A DNA stretch of 64,000 nucleotides, from the NCBI GenBank assembly GCA_958295665.1, contig OY282560.1:311221236-311285235 (forward strand). Direction: 5' to 3'. Positions 10,801 to 22,800 of this stretch are shown piece by piece. The stretch comes from Tipula vernalis. Lineage: Eukaryota; Arthropoda; Insecta; Diptera; Tipulidae. Under the pieces are notes generated by a model. That model saw only the letters and a list, made by a program, of their open reading frames with translations. It did not search any database and was not told where the DNA came from. The first letter of the stretch is position 1; every line of letters starts with the position of its first letter. A program made the translations under genes and the position numbers.

Positions 10801-13800
10801 TAACGATATCCCGCATTCCAAAATCCCGCTTTATCAAAATCCCGCAGAAAAAAAAAATCCCGCTTCTTAAAATCCCGCTTTTCAAAATCCCGCTTTACAA
10901 AATCCCGCTTTTTATAATCCCGCTTTTTAAAATCCCGCTTTTATTTAAGAATAAAAAATCCCGCATTTAAATCCCGCTTTTTAATAATTAATATTTTATT
11001 ATTTTTAATAATAAAATTAATTTTATTATTAAATTTGATTATTTGATTATTTTATAGTGAAATAATGAATATTTAGTGAAATAATTATTCTGGGATCGAT
11101 ATAAAATATTGCATTTCAAAATGTTGCATTAACAAAATATTGCTTTTTTTTATTAATCTTGCAACTACAAAATGTTGCAATTACAAAATCTTGCATAACA
11201 AAATAGTGCAATTATTTTTCATTTTAGTAGGTGTCATTAATAAATTCTATATAATCCGCTCCTACGTGCGGCACGCAGTGCGACATGTTTGCTGATCCCG
11301 GCTCCTACGTCCCCCGAAGTATAATTCAAAGGCCCTCGGAGGGCTAAGCGGGGGGAGCGCAGCGACGTAAGAGTTACCGAAACCGTTAGCCTCTACAATT
11401 CTATTAAAATAGAAAAATAGTGCTATTAACAGTCACTACTAATCTATATTGAAACTGTTCTTTGAACTTTCATCAACAACTTTTGTTGGCAGTTTTGTCC
11501 AGAGCAGACTTTTACCCCATACAAAAGAATGGGTCTGACTACTGCGGTTTAGAGCCAGTACGAAATAATACTGCAGCCTCCATCCTCTCCCATTAGGTTT
11601 CTAATTTAATTTGCTGTCGAAAACGAGACAAATATATTTTTCGATGAAAATCATCATTATCTCAGTTTTCAATTGCGCATCTAATAATATCTACTATGTG
11701 CCTTTCCATTGTGAACGTTTCCCGTCTTAGGTATATGAATATATCCTTCAAGTTAGTCCATTTGTTAGGAATGTGAGATAGTTCTAGGCTACTTTTGAAA
11801 ATCACTTCTAACCAAGAAATGGTTAAGTCAATAGGTCTGTTATAATATAGTCTGTTCGATATCCGCAAGGATAATACCATGAAGTCCGGGTAACTTATCA
11901 AATTTGGTTTAAACTATTTATCGCAAACAGAATTTTCTTTCTATTAATAATTTGACATACGAGGCTTCTTGCCCTATTACCTTTTATAGTCTAGAAGATC
12001 AATTCTTGACACTTCCGAATTCATATTTGAATGTTTTGAGGACTTCCTTATAGTAGTCTCAGACCACAGCAGCTCTTGTTTCCTTGCTTTTTTAAAGAGT
12101 CTCTTTCATTTTTCATTGGTTTGTTGAATCTTCTAACATCACCAAGATGGCCGAGATTGACCCATACGCCTAGTAGAGGACTAAGAGGAATAGGGCCTAT
12201 CATCGCTTTAATAGAAGCGTTGGACAGTTTCTGGAATTTTGGCACCGGGACTGGAAGTGAATTACCCGGAATAGTTCTAAAGGTGTCCTAATCGAGTTTT
12301 AGGATATATCATGTCCATTTCCAATTAAAGATAATAACGGTAAGAAGGAAGGTCTTCCGGAACCTTCGTTTATAATAGACTATTCATCATAAAGTTTGAA
12401 GCAAGGGTACTATATAATACCTCCAGTCCGTTCTTAGTTATAAAAGACAGTTTGTTGCTTATGTTGCTTATATGAAGGTTGGTACATAAAATGTAATCAA
12501 GAAGTAACTCACCTCGCTCATTTAAATTCCTACTTCCCCAGATTATGTGATGAAAATTTACATCGTTTCTATAATTAGATTGACCGATGGAATGTTAACC
12601 TTCATAAGCCGGGTAAGCTGATATTAACCAGAGTTTATGTTTGTCGATCTCAATTCTAACCGCTGCTACATCTCCATTGTTGTAATTTGAAAGCAGAAAA
12701 CAGCATAGACTATTTTTAAAAAGAATACACGACTAAATCTAACCTTACGAGCATTAATCTAAGCTTGGGAGTCTTGAGCCCAGCTCACCGGTCTCCAGTG
12801 ACGGTTCTTGGATCAAGACAACATCTGTCACTTCTTTTAAAAGTTTGAGCAGAAGAACGGTTGGTGCTGCCTTACAGTGATAGAGGTTGATGTGAAGAAA
12901 TCGTAGCATTCTTGGCTGTCCGTGTCCTCAGGACGCTCAGATCAGCTTATGCGTGCCCCATTCGACTTCGGTGCCTCTACCCTGTCCGTATCTTTAAGCA
13001 GGATTTCAAAAATGCATTTCAAAAAGCTTCTGAAGGAACTCACTCTCAGACCCTCGGTCGAGAAAGGGGATCTCTTCTCTAGCAATAACACCAAGGCTGT
13101 CTTCAAGCCTTACCTCCCAAGTCTCTCCACTGCCTGCTTATAGAGGAGCAAAGATCTCTTATCCGGCATAGGCAGTGAGTTTAACTTAATTCCTCTACCA
13201 AGCCCCATCTATCCTTTTCCATTTTGTTTTTCGGTAAAATATTATTAACCTTTGCTAGAGCCCTCCAGCAATTTGGTTCGGATGCATTTTTGATTGCTCA
13301 GGTTTGGTGACCCAAGTCAGAATCTCTCAAGGAACTTCACACCTGACCACCGAAATTGTAACATAAAGTGCATCGAGTTTAATCTTTTTTGTATATCCTG
13401 CTTGAACTATGTATTTGTGAACACATTCTATTATTTTTTATAGCTATCTTGTTATATAAATGTTTCAACTAATTAGATTAACAGTCATGTGTAAAATCAT
13501 CCACAAACAGCGTACATATGCGTACATCCACAAACAGCGTACATATGCATTAAAAAATGTAATTATTTAACTCACCTCTTCTTGCAATCCCTTCCACTTA
13601 TACGTATGTAATGTATACATTATGAACAACAACGAACATATCTACTAAAATATTTAACAATCAAAACAAAGCAAATTTTCTTCAAATGTTAGTTAAATTT
13701 TCCTCCTTTTCGCTTTTCAAAATCCCGCGTTTCAAAATCCCACTTTTCATAATCCTATTGCTCAAAATCCTGCTTTAAACCGAAAATATTTTTATTAATT

Positions 13801-16800
13801 CGGGCGCGCGCCCGAATTAATAAAAATATTTTCGGTTAAAAGCAGGATTTTGAACAATAGGATTTTGAAAAGTGGGATTTTAAAACGCGGGATTTTGAAA
13901 AGCGGGATTTTGAAAAGCGGGATTTTCAAAAGGCGGGATTTTCAAAAACGGGATTTTGATTTCGGGATTTTGAAGGCGGGATTTTGAAAAGCGGGCAAAC
14001 TTACCTTCCCCCCACATTTTTATAAAAATTGCACATTTTTACATATTTGAATAAAATAATACACAATTTTTTCAACTAAAAAGTGAAAATTTTCCCGAAA
14101 AATGGTAATTTTCCAGTGAAATTTGGCTTCCTCCTCCTAAAAACTATAGATGCACAATCCTACATTCAAAAATTTCCAAAATATATACTCCATACCTGAT
14201 TTTCCCGATGTATACGTAAAGTAAACTTTAGCCGAAATTGAAATACACTTCCTTACTTCCTTCTCTTAGAAATGCTATAAGAATTTTTAAACATAATCCT
14301 GGCAGACCAACGTATAACGCATTTTGCGCACCAGCTGACAATAGCTGAATCAACAGTTTTTCCTTCAATATGTCATTGTGAGTTTGTATTTTCACCCATG
14401 AATATAAAATTAATTAGGAAAAGAACGCCAAAATCAATTGTCTCTTGTTAAGATATTGGGCCCGATTCCGAGATAATAAAATTCATCTCATGTTATTAGC
14501 TCTCTTCTTACAAACATTTCCGTTGAAAACAAAAATAAAAAAATCTGGCGTGTTAAGAACTCGGCTCTGACTGATCCTTAATATTATAGTTACAGTGGAA
14601 ATTTTGTTTCCAATAATGCCTAGTCTTCAAAGCCTTCTTATTGGTGTATTAAATCTTTCCTGTGTTAATTTCCTCACCTTCATTTCCCCTTCACCTTTGT
14701 TACATTGGAATTAAAAATAATAATTTAGATGAATTATTGAAAATTAAAAAGAAAAAGGTTGATACCTTTATAAATGGGGTATGAACCCATTCCCGAGGAA
14801 GGGGTATCCCAGAGGGACAAAATCACGAGGAATAAAATTCCACAGATCAAAATCCCGAGGGTACAAAATCTCGAGGATACATAATCCCGGCGGGGGGGGG
14901 GGGGGGACAAAATCCCGAGGGAAGAAAATACCGTAATCCCGAGGAAATCCCGAGGAGTGACTAATTGCAATAATTGTGCAACAACTGGATTTTGGAATTT
15001 TCATTATTTTCGGGATTTTGTCTCTCTTTTTGATTTATTCAAGGGTGGGTTTTCAATCGCTCGGATCTTTCTTTTTAGTATAATTCATAATTGCTCGCTA
15101 TCTATAGGGGTTAGGTCCGGGTTGTTTGGTTTACCCGTTTTGAATGCCAAAGCGATGCCGTTCTTTAATGATCGATTCGGTCGGAATCGAACGATTTTTG
15201 AAGCAAATCATTACTGGCGATGAAAAATGGATAAAATACGAGAATGTCGTTTGAAAAAAGTCATGGTCGACTTGAAAGCCAGGATTGACGCGCCATAAGG
15301 TTAAGTTATGTCTATGGTGTGATTGGAAGGGAATTGTACATTATGAGGTTCTAGAACCTGGTTAAACGATTGATTATAATTTCTACTGTCAGCAATTAAC
15401 CAGATGCAGCAAGCAAATCAAAAAAACCGGCCAGAATTGATCAATAGAAAGATTGTTGTCTTTCATCATCACAACGCCAGACCATACACATTTTTGATGA
15501 TCCGGCGAAAATTGAGAAAGCCTGGCTTGAAAGTTTTGATGTATCCACCATATAGCCCGGACCTCGCACTCTCTGAAGACCATTTGTTTCGATCTCTGCA
15601 AAACTCCCTTGATGGTTTAAAGTTGACTTCAATAAAGGAGTGTGAAAGTCACTTGGCCATGTTTTCCATCGATAAACCACAGAAGTTGTACACCGATGGA
15701 ATTATTAAACTTTCCGAAAAATGGCAAAAGGTCAAAGATAATAATGGCAAATATGTACTAAAGTAAAATTCATTTTGAATAAAAGAAAAATTTAATCTTA
15801 AAGTGACAAAAAGTCTCAATATTTTTTCCCCAACCTAATATTTCATTCCATATAAAATAGTCTGTTCTAATTTCGATGCATGCAGAATTGTGGGCCGAAT
15901 AAATTTTTTTTTTTTAAAATGCAATAAAACAAAAAGTTATCAATATTTTTTCAAATTTATTTTTTCATTGTAAAGAACAATCCTTCCGATTAATTATGGA
16001 ATACTATTTCATTCATATGACTGCCTCGGCTGGCCTTGACGTACCCCATACGGTCGGTCCAATTTTTGAGCACATTTTCGATGGTATGCGGCATTATGTC
16101 TTCAATGGCAATGCGAATATTGTTCCTGAGAGCGTCAATCGTTGCTGGTTTATCGGCGTAACACTTATCTTTGACGGCACCCCAAAGATAATAGTCCAAC
16201 GGCGTCAAATCACAGCTCCGAGGCGGCCAAATCACATTAGCATTTCGGCTGATAATTCGATCTTCGAAGACAGTGCGCAAAAGATCAATTGAAACGTGTG
16301 CTGTGTGGCACGGAGCGCCGTCTTGTTGAAACCAAATGTTGCCTATGTTCTCCTCTTCAAGTGCCGGGAACAAAAAATCGTTTATCATGGCGCGGTAGCG
16401 CTCACCATTGACAGTAACGGCGGCTCTTTGCTCATTTTCAAACAAAAATGGCCCAATGATACCACCGGACCAAAATCCGTACCAAACAGTCCCTCGTTGA
16501 GGATGCATCGGCTTCTCTACGATCACGTGCGGGTTCTCCGTGCCCCAAATGTGACAGTTCTGCTTGTTTACATAGCCGCCAAGATGGAAATGCGCCTCAT
16601 CCGAAAAATGATTTTTTTGCCAAAATCGGCATCTTCTTCAAGTCGATCGCAAGCCCACTCAGCGAACCGAAAACGAAATGGGTGGTCTCTTTGCTTCAAT
16701 TCCTGAACCAATTGAACTTTATACGGTGTCATACCAAGGTCTTTATGCAGAATTCGTCGCAATGTTGTACGCGAAATGTTCAATTCTTGAGCACGATGAC

Positions 16801-19800
16801 GAGTTGACGTTCCCGGCGACTCACGCACATTCTCGGCTACAGCATCAACATTTTCAGGTGTACGCTTGGTTGGCTGCTTGGTTCGTGTTGGTTTATTAAT
16901 TAGCAAGCCTGTTTCTTTAACTTTTTTCACAAAATAATGCACATATCGAGCTTCCGGCGCTTCGTTTCTTCCGAGATCCGCACGCAATTTTCGCACGCAT
17001 TCTGCAACATTACCATGATTTTCGAAGTAATGTTTCAATATTTCCCAGCGTTGTTCAAGCGAATACACAACCATTTTCGTTCAGCGGAAGGATAAAACTA
17101 ACTTTCTGTCAAATCAAAAGTGACATACTTAACTCTTACTATACTCAAAATAACCGCTAGTTCAAAAAAAAAAGTTAGATGGCCCACCCTTTAAGTTTCC
17201 AGCATAACCGACTTTTTTGCCAAAATGGAAGATACAAGTCACCTGTTTCCGATGATGTCTGAAAGAAACCAGCCATTTATTAGCCACAAAATTACAAGTG
17301 GCCAATTTCGGGCGAATTGTTTCACTTAAATAAGGAACTGGTGATCTCATTTGTCTTTTGATTTTATTACATTGGTTAAAGAAGAAACTTTTTTATGTTT
17401 TAAACTCTTTTATCTTTCGCACCTGATCTTCAGCAGAGAATTCATAAAACTCTCTTCACTAATTTGTATTCCACCGTCAATGACTAACTCGCTCGGACTC
17501 TGACAGGGAGTCTCTGTGACATTCCAACTTCTACCACGCCTCATTATTTATCTTACTACGTTTAATTTCTTGGGATTTAACAGTCTCTTTACCGACTACC
17601 CAAATAATTTATTTATAAAGTTATGGTCACCAAATTATGTTTTGAGCGAGTCATCGTTTTGTGGGATATAATTAGTTGTTCTTTGAAACCAGACGATTAA
17701 TTCTAATTTAATTTACTTAAGTTACTTTAATTTTCTGTATAATTAAATTTTAAAACTGGTTAGGTTTATGTTTATCTATTGTTATGTCCGGGTTTTTGGA
17801 AGATATTTTATGTTTCAAACCGTAAAACTTTGCGGTACATTTAATTATTTGGATTAATATTTTTGTATACTTTTATGGAATCGGTCAACATAAAAATTAA
17901 AATGTTTTGAAAACATTAGTACTACCTAGTATGACCTATCTTCTGTGAAGCTGATTATGTATTTCAATAGATTTAAAACAATATAGACAACATTAAAGAA
18001 TTTTATGATTTTTGCTAGTTTTACATTTTTTAACATTAATTATCAAATTTCTAAGAGAATCTATTTACAACTGTTTACCCGCAAATCATTTAGGATTAGT
18101 TATTTACAATGGTAGTAAGCACAAAACGAATATTTTTGTTTAAGGGTACAGTGTGGGTGTTCAACCTTTCATTGTTTCAATGAAAAAGTAGACCTACATA
18201 TCCATTCCTATTATATAAAGAGAGATGTCTAAAGCAGACTCTTTATCGTTTAAAAAAGAAAGAAATTGATTAGGTACGCCTATTAGTTCTTGTTTTTTTT
18301 TCTAAATTTTTCTAATTTTTTCTTACAATTTAAAAGAAAAAGATAGCGAAACAATTTAACAGCGAAGCAGTGGTTACAGCGAACCATTGCAACGTTACAG
18401 CGAAATGACGTTGCATGGGGAGGCACCATACGGATATGTCTGTATTTGGAGTTTACAGGTTTCACAATTGTAAGCGAGCCACATTTTGATAAAAAGGTAC
18501 GTTATAGTCATATTCCCAGCCAGTTTTTTTCAAAAGGAATATCAAAAACTTTTTTGTGTGCTTTCAATTCTTTTGATGTGCACATCATAATAAAGATTCC
18601 AGACGATTACAGCATATTCCACTTGAGATATTATAAAAGCGAAATATAGTGTAAATAAAGTATGTGTATCTCTGAATTCCCCAGTCCATCGTTTGACAAA
18701 GCCAAACATAGAGTTTGCTTTAGCAATACAATTATCGATGTGCCTATTAAAACTAACGTTTTCGACAAAGGTGACTTTTGTAATGTCTTGTACTCACATT
18801 GTTTTTGATGTTGTACGTGGTTATTATCGGATTCATTTTTCGATGAAAAGACATAATTTTGCACTTCTTGATGTTTAAATGTAATGAGTTTTGGTCGCAC
18901 CACTCACTAAGTCTATTGAGGTCATTGTAGCTTGTCAGCATCACGGATTTATTCAATCGTACGATATATTTTTATGTCAAAACTGCTCCAAAGACAAAAT
19001 CGGAAGGGTTTTTTGCATCGAATCGTAACGGCGGGACGAAAAGTGGATCCACTACGATAACCCAAAGCGCAAAAAATTGTGGGGTATGCCCGCATATATT
19101 GCAAAAGTCGTCAAAGAAACTTTGGAGGGGCTTCAATGGGACGTCCTACCCCACTGTTTCTTTCCGACTACTACTTCTTCCGGTCGTTGACTCATGGTCT
19201 GGCCGAGCAGCACTTCACTGCTTACAAAGAAGCCAAAAATTGGATCGATTCCAGAAGACGAGGAATTTTTTGATGCGGAATCCGTATGCTGCCTGAAAGA
19301 TGGGGAAAAAGTCGTAGCTAACGATGGACAATACTTTGAATAAAATACATTGTACCAATTTTTCTGAATAAAGCTTCGAAGTTATAAAAAAATCCTCAAA
19401 ACTTAATTGTAACCCCCTCCCCCCCCCATCCTATATTAGCAAAATTCTTTTTCGGAGCCTTACATTTTTTACTCACCGCATACATATGTCGTCATTCAAT
19501 TTTTCATATATTGGAGGGCTGTGGTTAGGTTATCCCGACTATATTGAAGTCGGTTTGCTCTTGTAGTCATTCTAATAAAAAATCGTAATGCTCGATTACT
19601 GACAGGTTAGTATAATAATACTGACACAGAATTTTAATAAGGCTAATTATAATTAAATGCTTTAAAAAATTACAGTCAGATTTATGTTTATGCATATTTA
19701 ATTTATATTAAATTATATAAATTATACAAACAGTGATTAAATTGAAAACAAATAATTTAATTTTAATATTTGTAAAGGGTGTTCAAATTTGAGGTATCTT

Positions 19801-22800
19801 TTTAAATTTTAAATAAAAGACATAAGTAAATTGTGTGAAATCTTTATTTATTTTTATTGGAAATTAAAGTACATTGGTTCCGGTTAATAATGAAAAAGAA
19901 TGTAGTCCAAGTGACCTCCTCTGCTAGCTCGGCAGGCTGTCAATCTTTTACCAAAATTTTGATTAACTTTTTCGCATAATGATGGTTCAATTAGTGATAT
20001 TTGATCGATGATGTTGTCTTTGAGGTGTTGAACAGTTTGAGGATTATCCGCATAAACTTTACTCTTCAAGAAACGCCTGTCCTTCAAGAAATTATTCGAT
20101 TATTAAATTTCTCTTTTCAAAGATCGATTGATTGCGTTGCTGTGTGGCATGTTGCACCGTCCTGTTGAAACCAAACGCTATCAAACTCTTTGTTCAATAA
20201 TTTCGTTCATCGTAAAAATCGACTGACTTAACGAACGGCTGTAAACAAACTGGTTGACAGATCGCGCTCAAAGTTGGCATCATAATGAAAGACAGTCCTA
20301 CCAATCTAGGAAAAAAAAAAATTTAAATCCCTTCAGCGTGGCCATTTTAAATTAACAATTCCCGGTATATTTTTAACAGAATGTATATTCTTCGCCTAAC
20401 AAATCGCTTAGTATTTACATAATTGAATCGAGTTGAAATACTTATCGAAATATAATTCGTAATAATACTTTCCAACTAAATCCAGGATTAAATTTTTATA
20501 GGTCTTGCTCCTAATTTTTTTCTTTGAAGTCATTTGATTGTTCCTGTGTATATTTGAAATTGTGATACAATTCCTTTCTCATCCGCTTGAATCCAAACTT
20601 TGTAACCTCGTTTGACAGGTTTTATGGGCTCCCTTTGAATTTTATCATTGATTCGTCGATTGATTGTCATTTAGTTGGTTGATAGTAGGCCCTGTAGGGT
20701 TTAGATAATTCGTCTCCAATAAGGGTCTTATTTTATACAGTTTCTCATAAGCAGGTGCTCCCTTTTTAGGTTGACATAGATTGCCGTTTATGTGGAGATA
20801 ATGAAGAAACTATCCAACACAATCACGTTGCAAGCAATCAAGTATACTCATGATTAAAAAATACTCTAATTCATCTACGGTATTTGGCAATGTTATGATG
20901 CTATGCTATTGCATTCCATATAAATTAATTTTAAATACTATTTTTTCAAATAAACTAGTTCCACCGGATACTCTTTGTTATTGCTCAACTCTGGCTTCAA
21001 AACTATTCAAAGAAATATTTCATCCGACTTGTTGTTCAAAAGCGCTTTGAAAGGTGTTGTATTTAAAATCTTTTGTCCATTCGATTTTATTGTGTGCAAA
21101 TGTTAATAAGGGTAGATCGTCATCACTATCTCACTCCCAATTATACTGTTGTCTGAACGATAATACAAGAAATCGAATAAACAAATAAACATTTTCTGGG
21201 GAATTTTTTTGTTAAATTTAGAAAACATTTAGATTTATCTGATCTAAGTATTCGGAATTTAAGTCTTCGAGTTCTCAATTTGATTGAAAATTATTCATCA
21301 ACATCGGTCTTTTGGTTGTCCAAATTAATATTTTATTTTTCCAAAAATCACATTTTCTAATTCATGCTATTAATGCTAAGGTACATTAATAAAGAAAAAT
21401 TCATAAATTTAAAAGCAATTATTTACATCCCACTCGAATAAAAATAATATTTTCAATAAATAGTTTAGCTACCATACAGTACCAATCACTAAATACTTAT
21501 TATTAACTAATCCAAATTATAAATAACCAATTAGGTTTATACGTGAAACCGGAAAACAGCGATCAGCAATCGAATTAAAATACAGAATTCATAAATTAAA
21601 TGCATCAATGGGAACCTTTACACTATAGTAAACAACACAAAATTTACTCATGGCTAAACAATGTATATGAACGTGCAATTAAATCTTATTTTTGTAAATG
21701 TTTATGGTTTTATAAACATGAAAATATTCGATTTGACCTGCCAGTTACGAATTTATCCAAAATTTATGTATGGAGAAATTAACAGCTGGTATAATAATAT
21801 AATTATATTCGTACATAATTACACTGCTGGTGAAATGCGTACTTATTCGTATAGTTTATAGTTTTTGTATTGTTCGAAATCTTTAATGTCGTATAAAAAT
21901 AGAAATATTAGTTGAGTTAGAATTTGTGAATTTTAATATTAAAGATCTGTAACCCATTCGCAAAAGTAACAATATTACATTCCTGTGCACTAATCAATCT
22001 TAGCCGCCGGTCCTGGCGTGTAAACGTTTAAATTACATGGATTTATAATATCAAAATTGTTTATCCCATTTAAAACTTAATAATGGTGCTGAGGGAGGAT
22101 GGGGGGTTGTTTGGTTTAGTTTTTTTTTTTTATTTCTTATTTTTCTGACTTTAAATCGTCAACAGTTTGTTCTAATCATCCGTGTCTTGCGACAAACCTA
22201 GGTTCATTTCTAGTTCAAAAGTTTCTTCTGGCGAATACATTGATGAAGCTGGTGTTTCTGCTTTTCAAGAGTTCTCACCAGTGCTTTAGAAATCAAGCGC
22301 AACGTTTGCTAGAAACTGGTTACGGGTTGGTCTTTGAATTAACAAACCTAAGACAAACTGAGATGGTACTTCAGTCTCGTTGAATGCTGAGACAGGGAAT
22401 TACTTGTTTGTTAATTTAGCTCGCCTTTTCACTTCTTTGTATATTTCGAACTTTTTTGACGCCTCTGTTTTTGCCAAATAAAGCACTGAAACAATAGATA
22501 ATAGATTACAAAGTAATATTATAAATATTATCTAACTCTGACGGAGCTACTGTTATATGTGCTGCGCATGATGTACTGATAATTTTCTTTTCGGCCTAGC
22601 ACTGTTCTTTTCCAATTTCCTTTTTCCTAGCGAATTCTACTCGTAACTATACATATATAGATTACGCCACTTAAGGAATCCAGTTTAACGTAATATTCAG
22701 TTAACATTTTTTTTAAATTTTAAACTAAATTTTAAAAGTCTGAATCGTTTCCGTGTACAAATAATTGGGGCCCTTCTGAGTTCAAAAATTACAAATTTAT

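Larger units (their letters stand above)
10785..14020. mobile_element. Foldback/Mutator-like element (i) with 9-bp target duplication
   Basis: Flanked by the direct repeat CCACATTTT (10785-10793 and 14012-14020). The element proper (10794-14011, 3.2 kb) starts GGGGTCGTAACG and ends with the inverse of GGGGAAGGTAAG, then both arms continue as arrays of CAAAATCCCGCTTTT-type units of about 15 bp in opposite orientation (10803-10990; 13830-13996). A 9-bp duplication, G-rich termini and array-type inverted arms are characteristic of Mutator-superfamily Foldback elements (family knowledge). The interior has LOA-type non-LTR fragments and no MULE transposase that I can see, so it would be non-autonomous. 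Confidence 0.8.

Noticed and set aside
15996..16899. Plus-strand ORFs antisense to the DD41D transposase
   Set aside because: Shadows of the minus-strand coding frame.
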